Assembly (NCBI GenBank): GCA_002307065.1
Contig: DBTN01000013.1
Span: forward strand, 60,644 to 113,459
DNA from: Akkermansiaceae bacterium UBA1315
GTDB taxonomy: Bacteria; Verrucomicrobiota; Verrucomicrobiia; Verrucomicrobiales; Akkermansiaceae
Length of the DNA stretch: 52,816 bases
Reading direction: 5' to 3'
Below the pieces are notes generated by a model. That model was not told where the DNA came from and searched no databases. It saw only the letters and a program-made list of their open reading frames with translations. Shown here one piece after another: positions 18,113 to 27,445 of this stretch (positions are counted from its first letter, which is position 1; each line of letters opens with the position of its first letter). Position numbers and translations under genes: made by a program.

Positions 18113-19030
18113 GTGCCGTCTCCAACGCCTCAAAAATCCTCGCGGAAAGTTGCCTTTTTTTTGGTCATTTTACCGCTCTGGCTAGTGATCTCGGCTGGGT
18201 TTGGGATCTGGTTTTACCTCAAGCACGAGAAAAAGATCGAGTCGAAGGAACAGGCGAGATTTGCGCAAGCGGTCTCGATTCCTTTGTTGGAAGACGATTT
18301 GAAAAAAATCGTCGAAGTCATCGGCGAGCGCAACGCCTCTTCGGAAACTGCCGCCACCAACTTGAGCCGGATGGCATCGATGATCGATGGTTTGTTAGGC
18401 CCTTCGAATACCGGTTATCCCGTTCGGCGAATCCGTACGACCACCGATTGGCCGATTCTCCAAGTGACGCTCAAAGGAAAAAACGAGAACTCCCCCGCCC
18501 TTTGGATCATCACTTCTTATGACAGTCCGATCGGCTCACGTGGTGCCGAATCGAACGCGACGGGAGTGGCGGCGACGATCGCGGCCGCTCAGGCGCTTGC
18601 CCGGGAAAAACCGGCCGCGCCAGTCCATTTCATCTTCATGCCTCACGCCAACGATCTCGAATCGCCGGTGATGGAAACGGCCACCAAATTGCGCGAAATC
18701 GTTCTGTCCGGCGAAGCTCCCCACGCGGTGCTGTGTGTGGAAACGATGGGCGGCGGCGAAGAACTGTGGCTGACCTCACGGGATACGACCGCCTTTCCGC
18801 TGAGCAAAGTCACCGGTTTGGGAAAAGTCGTCGGCGCGGAAGTCGCCTGCCTCGGCGAAGATACGGACTTGGCGAGCGTGCTTTTTGAAATGGGCTTGCC
18901 CGCCGTCCGCGTCGCCACGCGGGCGATTCGTTCCTCCGACGAGCCGGATGATCGGCTGCCATTTGCTCCCACGGTGGCATCTTCGACCGGTCGCCTGATT
19001 GAAATGATCCGGCGTTGCCAAGCCAAATAA
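18113..19030 (+). CDS. Membrane-anchored M28-like pseudo-peptidase
   Basis: 305 residues, with one N-terminal transmembrane helix (about residues 13-35) and an extracytoplasmic domain resembling M28 aminopeptidases. Where active enzymes have H-x-D ... G-A-x-D-N-x-S-G, this one has SYDSPIGSRGAESNATGV: the first zinc His is Ser135 and the second-metal Asp is Glu146. Later HxxE/D ligands are not convincing either. It is probably a non-enzymatic M28-fold protein. The start is a GTG 12 bases after pssA; no in-frame ATG occurs before residue 87, so the GTG is needed to keep the anchor. Confidence 0.68.
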   Translation: MPSPTPQKSSRKVAFFLVILPLWLVISAGFGIWFYLKHEKKIESKEQARFAQAVSIPLLEDDLKKIVEVIGERNASSETAATNLSRMASMIDGLLGPSNTGYPVRRIRTTTDWPILQVTLKGKNENSPALWIITSYDSPIGSRGAESNATGVAATIAAAQALAREKPAAPVHFIFMPHANDLESPVMETATKLREIVLSGEAPHAVLCVETMGGGEELWLTSRDTTAFPLSKVTGLGKVVGAEVACLGEDTDLASVLFEMGLPAVRVATRAIRSSDEPDDRLPFAPTVASSTGRLIEMIRRCQAK

Positions 19031-19088
19031 GATTCCTTGTTTGCAGAATCCAAGATCCGGTCCAAGCTCAAGAATTCCATATTGCCTC

Positions 19089-20282
19089 ATGCGCCCTTCT
19101 GATCTCGACCCCGCATTCATCTCCCATGCCCCTGGATACTGGTCCTCTGACGACATGGAAAAATGGGATGACTACCGCTGGCAGCTCCGCAACCGAGTCA
19201 ACACCCTGACCGACCTCGAATCGCGGATTCATCTGACCGATGTGGAGCGTGCAGGCGTTTTGCTGGCGGGCAACAAGCTCGCGATGTCGATCACGCCGCA
19301 CTTTTTTAACCTGATCGACAAGGAAGATCCGGATTGCCCGATCCGCCGCCAGTTGATCCCCAGAATCGAGGAAGGCTGGACCGCTCCCGAAGAGCTTTCC
19401 GATCCCTGCGGTGAAGATTCCCACATGCCGGTTCCCGGATTGGTCCACCGTTATCCCGATCGTGTGCTTTTCCTGGTGACCGATCGCTGCGCGTCCTATT
19501 GCCGGTATTGCACGCGGTCGCGCGTGGTTTCCGGTGTTGGTGAACAGCATCTGGAAATGAATTGGGAAGCGGCTTTCCAGTATTTGGAAAAACACACGGA
19601 AGTTCGGGATGTGCTGCTTTCAGGTGGGGATCCGCTGCTTTTGACCGACTCGATTCTGGACCGGTTACTCACCCGGTTGCGGTCGATCCCACATATCCAG
19701 TTTGTCCGCATCGGTTCGCGCATTCCGATTTTTCTTCCGCAGCGCATTACCCCGGAGCTGTGCGCGATGCTGAAAAAACATCACCCGCTTTTCATTTCGA
19801 TCCACACCAATCATCCTCGCGAGCTCACCTCCGAAGTGCGCGACGGCCTCGGTCGCCTCGCGGATGCCGGTATTCCGTTGGGAAATCAGAGCGTCTTGTT
19901 GCGTGGGGTGAATGATTCCGTCGAAGTGCAAAAGGCTCTCGTCCACAAGCTGCTGATGTGCCGCGTCCGGCCGTATTACCTCTATCAGTGCGATTTAATC
20001 ACCGGATCCTCCCATTTGCGGACTTCCGTGGCAGAAGGTGTTTCGATCATCGAGGGCCTGCGCGGCCACACGACCGGTTATGCAATCCCTCAGTATGTCA
20101 TCGATGGACCAGGCGGCGGCGGGAAAATTCCGATCAATCCCAACTACGTCGTTGATGCGACACCGGGGAAAATCACTTTGCGGAATTATGAAGGCGGAAT
20201 CTTTGAATATCCCGATCCGACACCGATTTCCGAGGCGACTTTGGAAGACCTGCATCATCAGGCGCTTCACCGCTGCCCATAA
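19089..20282 (+). CDS. kamA: KamA-family radical SAM aminomutase (lysine 2,3-aminomutase type)
   Basis: PLP- and SAM-dependent shift of an amino group from C2 to C3 of an amino acid, most likely lysine to beta-lysine. The 4Fe-4S ligands are Cys134, Cys138 and Cys141 (CASYCRYC). SGGDPLLLTD and the PLP lysine Lys346 in GPGGGGKIPINPNYV match the clostridial enzyme closely, as does the RGHTTGYAIPQY segment. The ATG at 19089 is chosen because the extra 16 residues of the longer frame look unlike the family. At 397 residues it is close to KAM and longer than EpmB. No ablB acetyltransferase (for the osmolyte N-acetyl-beta-lysine) is adjacent; glutamate 2,3-aminomutase is an alternative. Confidence 0.88.
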   Translation: MRPSDLDPAFISHAPGYWSSDDMEKWDDYRWQLRNRVNTLTDLESRIHLTDVERAGVLLAGNKLAMSITPHFFNLIDKEDPDCPIRRQLIPRIEEGWTAPEELSDPCGEDSHMPVPGLVHRYPDRVLFLVTDRCASYCRYCTRSRVVSGVGEQHLEMNWEAAFQYLEKHTEVRDVLLSGGDPLLLTDSILDRLLTRLRSIPHIQFVRIGSRIPIFLPQRITPELCAMLKKHHPLFISIHTNHPRELTSEVRDGLGRLADAGIPLGNQSVLLRGVNDSVEVQKALVHKLLMCRVRPYYLYQCDLITGSSHLRTSVAEGVSIIEGLRGHTTGYAIPQYVIDGPGGGGKIPINPNYVVDATPGKITLRNYEGGIFEYPDPTPISEATLEDLHHQALHRCP

Positions 20283-20362
20283 AATTCCATCTTCCGCTTG
20301 CTCTGGCGGCCCGGTGTCCTAGCATCCAGCGCTTCCCCAGGCCCTGACGCCTACCGCTGCCC

Positions 20363-23300
20363 ATGAACCGCATTTTTGTTGAAAAAAAGGCCGAATTTAA
20401 CACCGAAGCCCGTCACCTTTTCCATGACCTCATCGAGTCTCTTTCGATCGATGGATTGGAAAATGTCCGCATCGTCCAACGTTACGACGTGGAGGGGCTG
20501 AGTTCGGATGAATTTGACGCTGCTGTTCAACGAATTTTCTCAGAGCCGCAGGTCGACTCGATTTCTCCGACACTCGAAACCGCGGAAAACGAAACCGCTT
20601 TCGCCGTCGAATATTTGCCCGGGCAGTTTGATCAACGGGCGGATTCCGCCGCTCAGTGCATTCAGATTTTGACCGGTAAAGATCGCCCACAAGTCCTTTC
20701 GGCAAAGGTGTTCGTGCTCTCCGGTTCACTCAGCACTGACGAAATCGATCGCGTAAAATCCTACGTCATCAACGCCGTCGATTCTCACGAAGTCCCCGTC
20801 GACACCGCTTCGGATCGGCAGCCGCCGATGGCTCCTGCGGAGGTCGCGATGTTGACCGGTTTTACTACGCAATCGAGCGAAGAACTTTCTTCGTTGCGCA
20901 AGTCCCTCGGGCTCGCCATGTCCGATGCCGATCTCGCGTTTTGCCAAACTTACTTCCGCGATGAAGAAAAACGCGATCCGTCGATCACGGAAATCCGGAT
21001 GCTCGACACCTATTGGTCCGACCACTGCCGACACACGACTTTCCTGACCAAGATCGATCAGGTCACGTTTGACGAAGGCACCGGCCCGGTTCAACGCGCT
21101 TGGCAAACCTATCTTGCGACGCGCAAAAACCTCGGACGCGAAGACAAACCGGTCACGCTCATGGACATCGCCCTCATCGGCATGCGTGAGCTGAAAAAAT
21201 CCGGCGAACTCGATAATCTCGAAGTTTCCGAAGAAGTGAACGCCGCATCGATCGTCGTGCCGGTGAAAATCGACGACCGCCCTGAAGAGGAGTGGTTGAT
21301 CATGTTCAAAAACGAAACGCACAACCACCCGACCGAAATCGAGCCGTTTGGCGGCGCGGCGACCTGCCTCGGCGGATGCATTCGCGATCCCCTTTCCGGT
21401 CGTTCTTACGTCTATCAGGCGATGCGAGTGACGGGTGCGGGCGATCCGCTCACGCCGTTTGCCGATACCTTGCCCGGCAAGCTTCCACAGAAAAAAATCT
21501 GCCAAACCGCCGCCGCCGGTTATGCGTCCTACGGCAACCAAATCGGCCTCGCAACCGGTCAGGTGTCGGAAGTTTACCATCCCGGTTATGTCGCGAAACG
21601 CTTGGAAATCGGAGCTGTTGTTTCCGCCGTTCCACGTTCCCACGTTTTCCGCGGATCACCGTCATCAGGCGATGTGATCCTGCTGATCGGCGGCCGGACC
21701 GGTCGTGACGGTGTCGGCGGTGCAACCGGTTCATCCAAAGAACACACGGACACCGCTCTTGAAAATTCCGCCGAAGTTCAAAAAGGCGACGCACCGACCG
21801 AGCGCAAGATCCAACGGCTTTTCCGCAACCCGGAGCTGACGCGAAAAATCAAAATTTGTAACGATTTCGGAGCGGGCGGCGTTTCCGTCGCGATCGGCGA
21901 GATCGCCCCTTCGCTTGAAATCAACTTGGATGCGGTTTCGAAAAAATACGACGGTCTCGACGGGACCGAACTGGCGATTTCGGAATCGCAGGAACGCATG
22001 GCCGTTTGCATCGATCCGTCGGAGATTGAGTATTTCATTCGCGAAACAGACCGGGAAAACCTGGAGTGCAAACACGTCGCCAACGTCACCAATACCGGGC
22101 GCTTGGTCATGACGTGGCGGGGAAAAACGATCGTCGATCTCTCCCGTACATTCCTCGATACCAACGGCGTCCAGCAATCGGCGGATATCCACGTCGATGC
22201 GCCGACCGGTTCTTTCGAAACCGCGTTGGAACATCCGAATTCGCCTGTTGAGGCGCTTGAAAAACTGAACCACGCGTCGCAAAAAGGTCTCGGTGAGCGT
22301 TTCGACGCATCGGTCGGCGCGGGTACCGTGCTTTGGCCGTTCGGCGGTACGCACCAGCTCACCCCACCGGACGCGATGGTCGCCAAGCTGCCATTGCTCG
22401 AAGGTCAGACGGATGTCGCGACGTTTATGTCGTGGGGTTTCGATCCTTACATTTCCTCGTGGTCACCTTTCCACGGCGCGCTTTATGCCGTCACCGAATC
22501 CGTCTGCAAAGCGGTGGCCGCTGGCGCCCGGCTCTCGGACGTCCGCCTGACGTTGCAGGAATATTTCCCGAAACTCGGAAATGATGCGAGCCGCTGGGGA
22601 CTTCCGTTCTCGGCGCTCCTCGGCGCTTACCAGGCCCAGCATTCGCTTCGCCTCGCCGCGATCGGCGGAAAAGATTCGATGTCCGGTTCGTTCAACGATC
22701 TCGATGTCCCACCGACATTGGTTTCGTTCGCGCTCGCTCCGGGGAAAGCCAGCCTCGCTCTTTCGCCGGAGTTTAAAAAATCCGGATCGACGGTTTCGAT
22801 GGTGGAAATCGCCCGCGATGCCGATCATTTGCCGGATTTTGAACAACTGAAGCAGGTGGGTGAAATTCTCCAGCAGCTCAATGTTTCCGGAAAACTTCTG
22901 TCCGTTCACAGCCTGGGCTCGGCCGGACTCGCCGCCGGTTTGGCGAAGATGGCATTCGGAAACCATATCGGTTTTGAGGGGAACGTCGAAGATCTTTACC
23001 GCGAACGACATTTCTCGTTTGTGATCGAACACGACGCCGCTTTGCCCGAAAATCTCGGGGCTCAAAAAATCGGCGAGACGCTCGCGGAACCGGTTCTTCG
23101 TTTCCCGGGGGAAAGGTATTCGCTCAAAGAACTGCTCGCGGCTTGGACCGGTAAGCTGGAGCCGGTTTACCCCACAAAACCGGCTGCGTTTTCGGCAGAT
23201 CACGAAACTCGGATGGAAAAATACGTTTCGTCGGATCGTCCCAAAAAATCGATTCACCGAGCGGCGAAACCCGCCGTGCTGATTCCCGCATTTCCGGGCA

Positions 23301-24064
23301 CCAATTCGGAATACGATTCGGCCAAAGCGTTCAACGAGGCGGGCGGTAAGTCGGAGATCCTTGTTTTCCGGAATCTCACCGCCGATCAAGTCGAAGCGTC
23401 TTTGGTCGCTTTGACCGAAAAAATCCGCCAGTCTCAGATTTTGATGATTCCCGGTGGATTCAGCGCCGGTGACGAACCGGATGGCTCCGGAAAATTCATT
23501 GCAACCGTCTTGCGCAGCCCACGAGTCGCCGACGCGGTCATGGATCTTTTGAAAAACCGCGACGGATTGATTCTGGGAATTTGCAACGGATTCCAAGCGT
23601 TGATCAAAACCGGTCTGGTTCCTTACGGCGAAATCCGCGAGCCAAAATCGGGTGCGCCGACTCTCACCTACAACGATATCGGTCGCCACGTTTCGTGTTA
23701 CGTCCATACCCGTGTTGTCAGTGATCTTTCGCCTTGGTTGGTGGATAGCCAGGTCGGAGATATTCATCGGGTCCCCGTCTCACACGGCGAAGGGAAATTC
23801 TACGCCGATGCCGCGACGATCGCCGAACTTCGCAAGGCGGGTCAGATCGCGACTCAATACGTGGATGCGGACGGAAATCCTTCGATGGACATTTCCATCA
23901 ATCCAAACGGTTCGATTTCGTGCATTGAAGGAATCAGCAGCCCATGTGGTCGGGTGTTCGGGAAAATGGCCCACACCGAACGAAGCGGGTCCTTGGTCGC
24001 GAAAAACATCCCAGGAAATAAATCCCAGCCGATCTTTTCTGCAGGCATCCGTTATTTCCTATAA
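20363..24064 (+). CDS. purL: Phosphoribosylformylglycinamidine synthase, long single-chain form
   Basis: Fourth step of purine synthesis, FGAR plus glutamine plus ATP to FGAM. The 1233-residue protein is the fused kind: N-terminal PurS-like part, linker, two AIR-synthase-like halves (FKNETHNHPTEIEPFGGAAT near residue 315; GGKDSMSG near 775), and a C-terminal glutamine amidotransferase with nucleophile Cys1074 in GICNGFQA. The gene starts 80 bases after kamA without other pur genes around it. The protein is of the clostridial/Bacteroidetes large type, not the PurS-PurQ-PurL three-subunit type. A 434-codon antisense frame over it is a shadow. Confidence 0.97.
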   Translation: MNRIFVEKKAEFNTEARHLFHDLIESLSIDGLENVRIVQRYDVEGLSSDEFDAAVQRIFSEPQVDSISPTLETAENETAFAVEYLPGQFDQRADSAAQCIQILTGKDRPQVLSAKVFVLSGSLSTDEIDRVKSYVINAVDSHEVPVDTASDRQPPMAPAEVAMLTGFTTQSSEELSSLRKSLGLAMSDADLAFCQTYFRDEEKRDPSITEIRMLDTYWSDHCRHTTFLTKIDQVTFDEGTGPVQRAWQTYLATRKNLGREDKPVTLMDIALIGMRELKKSGELDNLEVSEEVNAASIVVPVKIDDRPEEEWLIMFKNETHNHPTEIEPFGGAATCLGGCIRDPLSGRSYVYQAMRVTGAGDPLTPFADTLPGKLPQKKICQTAAAGYASYGNQIGLATGQVSEVYHPGYVAKRLEIGAVVSAVPRSHVFRGSPSSGDVILLIGGRTGRDGVGGATGSSKEHTDTALENSAEVQKGDAPTERKIQRLFRNPELTRKIKICNDFGAGGVSVAIGEIAPSLEINLDAVSKKYDGLDGTELAISESQERMAVCIDPSEIEYFIRETDRENLECKHVANVTNTGRLVMTWRGKTIVDLSRTFLDTNGVQQSADIHVDAPTGSFETALEHPNSPVEALEKLNHASQKGLGERFDASVGAGTVLWPFGGTHQLTPPDAMVAKLPLLEGQTDVATFMSWGFDPYISSWSPFHGALYAVTESVCKAVAAGARLSDVRLTLQEYFPKLGNDASRWGLPFSALLGAYQAQHSLRLAAIGGKDSMSGSFNDLDVPPTLVSFALAPGKASLALSPEFKKSGSTVSMVEIARDADHLPDFEQLKQVGEILQQLNVSGKLLSVHSLGSAGLAAGLAKMAFGNHIGFEGNVEDLYRERHFSFVIEHDAALPENLGAQKIGETLAEPVLRFPGERYSLKELLAAWTGKLEPVYPTKPAAFSADHETRMEKYVSSDRPKKSIHRAAKPAVLIPAFPGTNSEYDSAKAFNEAGGKSEILVFRNLTADQVEASLVALTEKIRQSQILMIPGGFSAGDEPDGSGKFIATVLRSPRVADAVMDLLKNRDGLILGICNGFQALIKTGLVPYGEIREPKSGAPTLTYNDIGRHVSCYVHTRVVSDLSPWLVDSQVGDIHRVPVSHGEGKFYADAATIAELRKAGQIATQYVDADGNPSMDISINPNGSISCIEGISSPCGRVFGKMAHTERSGSLVAKNIPGNKSQPIFSAGIRYFL

Positions 24065-24206
24065 GCGAGCAAAAGATCGCGCAAAATATCTCTTTTGGGC
24101 TATTTTGCGCGAAAAATAACTCATCGCAAATGAATGGGAGTTGACGGGAGCATTTTTCTGCGCAAAACTCTAGGTAGAGAGCATTTTGAGCAAAACTCTA
24201 CTCGCC
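24065..24206 (+). promoter_or_regulatory. Operator-like region of hipBA with repeated (G)CGCAAAA / GAGCAAAA motifs
   Basis: Within about 140 bases before hipB the short motif (G/C)(A/C)GCAAAA appears repeatedly: at 24067, as a perfect 10-base inverted repeat GCGCAAAATA (24079-24088) / TATTTTGCGC (24101-24110), at 24160 and at 24188. Two copies are extended to GCAAAACTCTA (24162-24172 and 24190-24200), 28 bases apart, i.e. nearly three helical turns. A TTGACG at 24141 could be a -35 box, but no clean -10 follows. The inverted repeat lacks a T tract, so an operator fits better than a terminator. HipB-type antitoxins bind such repeats to repress their own operon. Confidence 0.5.
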
Positions 24207-24548
24207 ATGATTCCCTTTCTTTCAAATCCTCAGATTGAGCAGGAACTTGGAAAGCGCCTCAAAAACCGGCGCTTGGAGCTGAATTTGACGCAGGCGCAGG
24301 TCGCTGCCCAAACCGGTTTGTCCCGCCGGACCATCACCGCGATCGAAAATGGTGAAGGTTCGACGTTGACCACCTTGGTCATCCTTCTCCGGGCATTAAA
24401 CGCGCTGGATACTCTGGAACAATTCCTTCCCGATCCTGGCATCAGCCCGATTGCTCTTGCCCGAGTTCAAGAAGAACCGAAAAAATACGCGTCCCACCCG
24501 CGCAAACCGCAGCCGAAACAACCCTGGAAATGGGGCGATGAAAGCTGA
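24207..24548 (+). CDS. hipB: HipB-type antitoxin, XRE-family DNA-binding protein
   Basis: 113 residues with a Cro/C1-type helix-turn-helix at about residues 9-65 (KRLKNRRLELNLTQAQVAAQ, then GLSRRTITAIENGEG). The C-terminal tail is basic and proline-rich, likely flexible, as in HipB. The ATG at 24207 is preferred to an in-frame TTG at 24186, which lies inside one of the repeated operator motifs. The hipA gene starts at or within its last codons, a standard antitoxin-toxin arrangement. Expected role: bind and neutralise HipA and repress the operon through the upstream repeats. Confidence 0.85.
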   Translation: MIPFLSNPQIEQELGKRLKNRRLELNLTQAQVAAQTGLSRRTITAIENGEGSTLTTLVILLRALNALDTLEQFLPDPGISPIALARVQEEPKKYASHPRKPQPKQPWKWGDES

Positions 24549-24555
24549 TTCCCCC

Positions 24556-25851
24556 ATGACCACCGCCGAAATCTTACTTTATCAAACGGTCATCGGAGCG
24601 GTGACTTGGGACGACGAACGCGAGCTTGGGATTTTTGAATACGCGGAGCCTTTTATTCCCAGCTGCATTGAAATTGCGCCGATTCACATGCCGCTTGGTA
24701 CCGGCCGGTTCAGTTTCCCTGGATTGGCACGGGAAAGTTTCAAAGGTTTGCCCGGTTTGCTGGCGGATTCTTTGCCGGATAAATTTGGAAATTTGTTGAT
24801 CAATCAGTGGCTGGCACGCCAAGGCCGTTCTCCGGAATCGTTCAATCCGGTCGAGCGCCTTTGTTATCTCGGAACACGAGCGATGGGCGCGTTGGAATTC
24901 CGCCCGACGCTTCTGCCGAATCATCCGCCAGAAACCTTGCACCTGGAAGCGTTGGTCCAGCTCGCCAACGAAGCGCTGGCTTCTCGCGAAAAATTGCATG
25001 TCAGTTTCGAGCGTCCGCCGGAAGCGTTATCGACTATTCTTCAAATTGGAACCTCCGCCGGTGGTGCACGGGCGAAAGCGGTGATTGCTTGGAATCCCAA
25101 AACCGGTGAGATCCGTTCGGGACAAATTTCCCACGGCTCGGATTTTGAAGCATGGTTGATCAAATTCGACGGCGTGTCGGAAAATCGCGACAAAGAACTC
25201 GCCGATCCGAGCGGTTACGGCCGCATCGAATATGCCTATCATTTGATGGCTCGCGCCGCCGGAATCACCATGAGCGATTGCCAGTTGTTAGAAGAAAATG
25301 GCCGAGCACATTTCATGACTCGTCGGTTTGATCGCGGTCCGAATGGTGAAAAATTTCACCTGCAAAGCCTCTGTGCGATCGCTCATTTCGACTTCAATCA
25401 AGCCGGTGCCTATTCGTATGAGCAAGCGTTCCAAGTCGCCCGCCGCCTGCACTTGCCGCAACCGGATCTGACCGAACTTTTCCGCCGGGCGGTTTTTAAT
25501 ATCCTCGCAAGAAATCAGGACGATCACACCAAAAACATCTCGTTCATGATGGATCGCAGCGGGACCTGGCGACTCGCTCCGGCTTACGACCTGATTCATT
25601 CCTACAACCCGACGGGCGCCTGGACCCATCGTCATCAGATGACCTTCGCCGGGAAACGCGAACATTTCACGACCGACGATTTACTCGAAGTCGCCGCGGC
25701 TGCCGACCTGAAAAAACGTCAGGCTCACACGGTGATTTCCGAAGTTCACGACGCGGTAAACGACTGGAAAAATTTCGCCGAAGAAGCCCAGGTTTCCCCG
25801 GAGTGGATCACTCAAATTCAAGGGAATCTGCGTCTGGATTTGCATGTCTGA
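24556..25851 (+). CDS. hipA: HipA-family serine/threonine kinase toxin
   Basis: HipA kinases phosphorylate a translation component (GltX in E. coli) and bring on dormancy. The 431-residue protein has the N-terminal HipA domain with SLPDKFGN, the glycine-rich loop ILQIGTSAGGARAKAV, and the kinase core with Asp322-Asp323 in ARNQDDHTKN and the metal-binding Asp in LAPAYDL. All kinase elements look intact. The start is either 24556 or 24538; the latter overlaps the hipB stop by 11 bases, so translation is coupled in both cases. The target here is unknown. Confidence 0.9.
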   Translation: MTTAEILLYQTVIGAVTWDDERELGIFEYAEPFIPSCIEIAPIHMPLGTGRFSFPGLARESFKGLPGLLADSLPDKFGNLLINQWLARQGRSPESFNPVERLCYLGTRAMGALEFRPTLLPNHPPETLHLEALVQLANEALASREKLHVSFERPPEALSTILQIGTSAGGARAKAVIAWNPKTGEIRSGQISHGSDFEAWLIKFDGVSENRDKELADPSGYGRIEYAYHLMARAAGITMSDCQLLEENGRAHFMTRRFDRGPNGEKFHLQSLCAIAHFDFNQAGAYSYEQAFQVARRLHLPQPDLTELFRRAVFNILARNQDDHTKNISFMMDRSGTWRLAPAYDLIHSYNPTGAWTHRHQMTFAGKREHFTTDDLLEVAAAADLKKRQAHTVISEVHDAVNDWKNFAEEAQVSPEWITQIQGNLRLDLHV

Positions 25852-25907
25852 AAATCTCCCACGATCCCCCGTTGCGTCTCGGTCCACGTCCGCTACACTT
25901 TCCCCGA

Positions 25908-26651
25908 ATGACCGCGCCGATCCTCGAAGTCTCCCGTCTCGCGAAATCCTTCGATGATTTTAAAGCGGTTCAGGACGTTTCTTTTGAAGTAAAACCGGGG
26001 GAAGTTGTCGGCCTGTTAGGCGTGAATGGTGCGGGAAAAACGACGGTCATGAGCATGCTGCTCGGGCTGATCACTCCTGACTCGGGATCGATCCGGGTTT
26101 TTGGAAAAGATTTTACAAAAAACCGGCTGGAGATTCTCCGTCGCACGAATTTCTGCACCACCTACGCCGCATTGCCTTCGAATCTGAAGGTGAAACACAA
26201 CCTCCGGATTTTCGCTCGTTTGTATGGCGTTCCTAAGCCGAATCGGAAAGTCGATGAGCTGTTAGAATTGCTGGAAATCGATCGGTTGCGAGACAGCATC
26301 ACCGGTCGGCTCAGTGCCGGCGAATCGACGCGAGTGAATCTTGCAAAAGCGCTGCTCAACGATCCGGACTTGCTGATGCTCGACGAACCGACCGCCTCCC
26401 TGGATCCCGACATCGCCGATAAAGTCCGCAAGCTCGTCCGGCGCATCCAGTCGGAACGCAGCCCGGCGATTTTATACACTTCGCATAACATGCGGGACAT
26501 CGAGGAAGTCTGTGATCGAGTGCTTTTCCTCCATCAAGGCCGCATTCTCACCCAAGGAACGCCGGCGGAAATCGTCGCGCACTTCCAGGAAGACGATCTG
26601 GAAAACGTCTTCATCAAGGTCGCCCGCGGCTCCGAAAATCCACCGGCATGA
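25908..26651 (+). CDS. ABC-2 type exporter, ATP-binding subunit
   Basis: 247 residues, starting at the ATG at 25908 (MTAPILEVSRLAKSF), which is the family-typical start; upstream in-frame residues overlap hipA and are unrelated. Walker A is GVNGAGKTT, the signature LSAGESTRV is a variant of LSGGQ, and Walker B is LLMLDEPTASLDPD with the switch His in LYTSHNM. It overlaps the permease gene by 4 bases (ATGA). Such pairs export lipids, polysaccharides, drugs or proteins; nothing nearby identifies the cargo. Confidence 0.93.
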   Translation: MTAPILEVSRLAKSFDDFKAVQDVSFEVKPGEVVGLLGVNGAGKTTVMSMLLGLITPDSGSIRVFGKDFTKNRLEILRRTNFCTTYAALPSNLKVKHNLRIFARLYGVPKPNRKVDELLELLEIDRLRDSITGRLSAGESTRVNLAKALLNDPDLLMLDEPTASLDPDIADKVRKLVRRIQSERSPAILYTSHNMRDIEEVCDRVLFLHQGRILTQGTPAEIVAHFQEDDLENVFIKVARGSENPPA

Positions 26652-27445
26652 ATCCCAATATCATTCTCGCGCTCGTCACCCGCTACGTGTTGCTCTACAC
26701 CCGCAACCCGGTCCGGCTCATCGAATTGTTTTTCTGGCCGTTCGTTCAGTTGCTCGTCTGGGGATTCCTGACGAAATATCTCCAAGGTCAGGGCGAAGGA
26801 AATTTCCCGCAAGTCATCACATTTCTCATTGGCGGCATCATTTTGTGGGATGCGCTTTTCCGGGCGCAGCAGGGTGTCGCGATTTCGTTTCTCGAAGATG
26901 TTTGGACGCGGAATCTGCTCAATGTTTTCGCCGCCCCGGTGCGCATGACGGAATACCTCGCCGCGACGTTTGCCGTCGGTTTCCTGCGGGTGATGGTGAC
27001 CGGTCTGATGATGGGGCTGATCGCGTTTGGGTTTTACGCGTTCAACCTGCTTCAGTTCGAGTGGTCGTTATTTTGGTTTTATGCCAATTTGATGATCTTC
27101 GGTTGGTCGCTTGGCGTTTTGGTGACCGCGCTGATCCTGCGTTGGGGGCACGGGGCCGAATCGCTGGCGTGGGCGATTCCTTTTATGATCCAGCCGATCG
27201 GCGCGGTTTTTTATCCGGTGTCCGCCCTGCCCGGGTGGCTGCAACCGGTCGCCTTATCGTTCCCGCCCGCGCACATTTTTGAAGGCATGCGCTCGACATT
27301 GCTGACCGGTCAAACCGCTTGGCAGCACGTTGGCATCGCTTTTGTACTCAATGTTGGCTACCTCGCGATGGCTGCTGGCATTTTTGCCATCACTTTGCGC
27401 ACGGCGAAAAAACGTGGGCTCCTCGTGAAAGTCAGTTCGAGTTGA
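26648..27445 (+). CDS. ABC-2 type exporter, permease subunit
   Basis: 265 residues with about six hydrophobic segments and the ABC-2 layout: N-terminal amphipathic helix (RNPVRLIELFFWPFVQLLVW), FLEDVWTRN loop, and PIGAVFYPVSALPGWLQPVA before the last helices. Start overlaps the ATPase stop, so the two subunits are translated together and should form a dimer of each. The gene ends inside the convergent glycerate kinase gene (14-base overlap). Confidence 0.9.
   Translation: MNPNIILALVTRYVLLYTRNPVRLIELFFWPFVQLLVWGFLTKYLQGQGEGNFPQVITFLIGGIILWDALFRAQQGVAISFLEDVWTRNLLNVFAAPVRMTEYLAATFAVGFLRVMVTGLMMGLIAFGFYAFNLLQFEWSLFWFYANLMIFGWSLGVLVTALILRWGHGAESLAWAIPFMIQPIGAVFYPVSALPGWLQPVALSFPPAHIFEGMRSTLLTGQTAWQHVGIAFVLNVGYLAMAAGIFAITLRTAKKRGLLVKVSSS

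Noticed and set aside
22463..23767. 434-codon reverse-strand open frame within purL
   Set aside because: Lies wholly opposite a well-recognised gene; composition (Arg/Phe/Gly-rich) is typical of an antisense shadow of GC-biased codons.
24079..24110. Inverted repeat after purL as a rho-independent terminator
   Set aside because: Perfect 10-base arms but no T tract on either side, and the arm sequence recurs nearby as a motif, so an operator is more likely.
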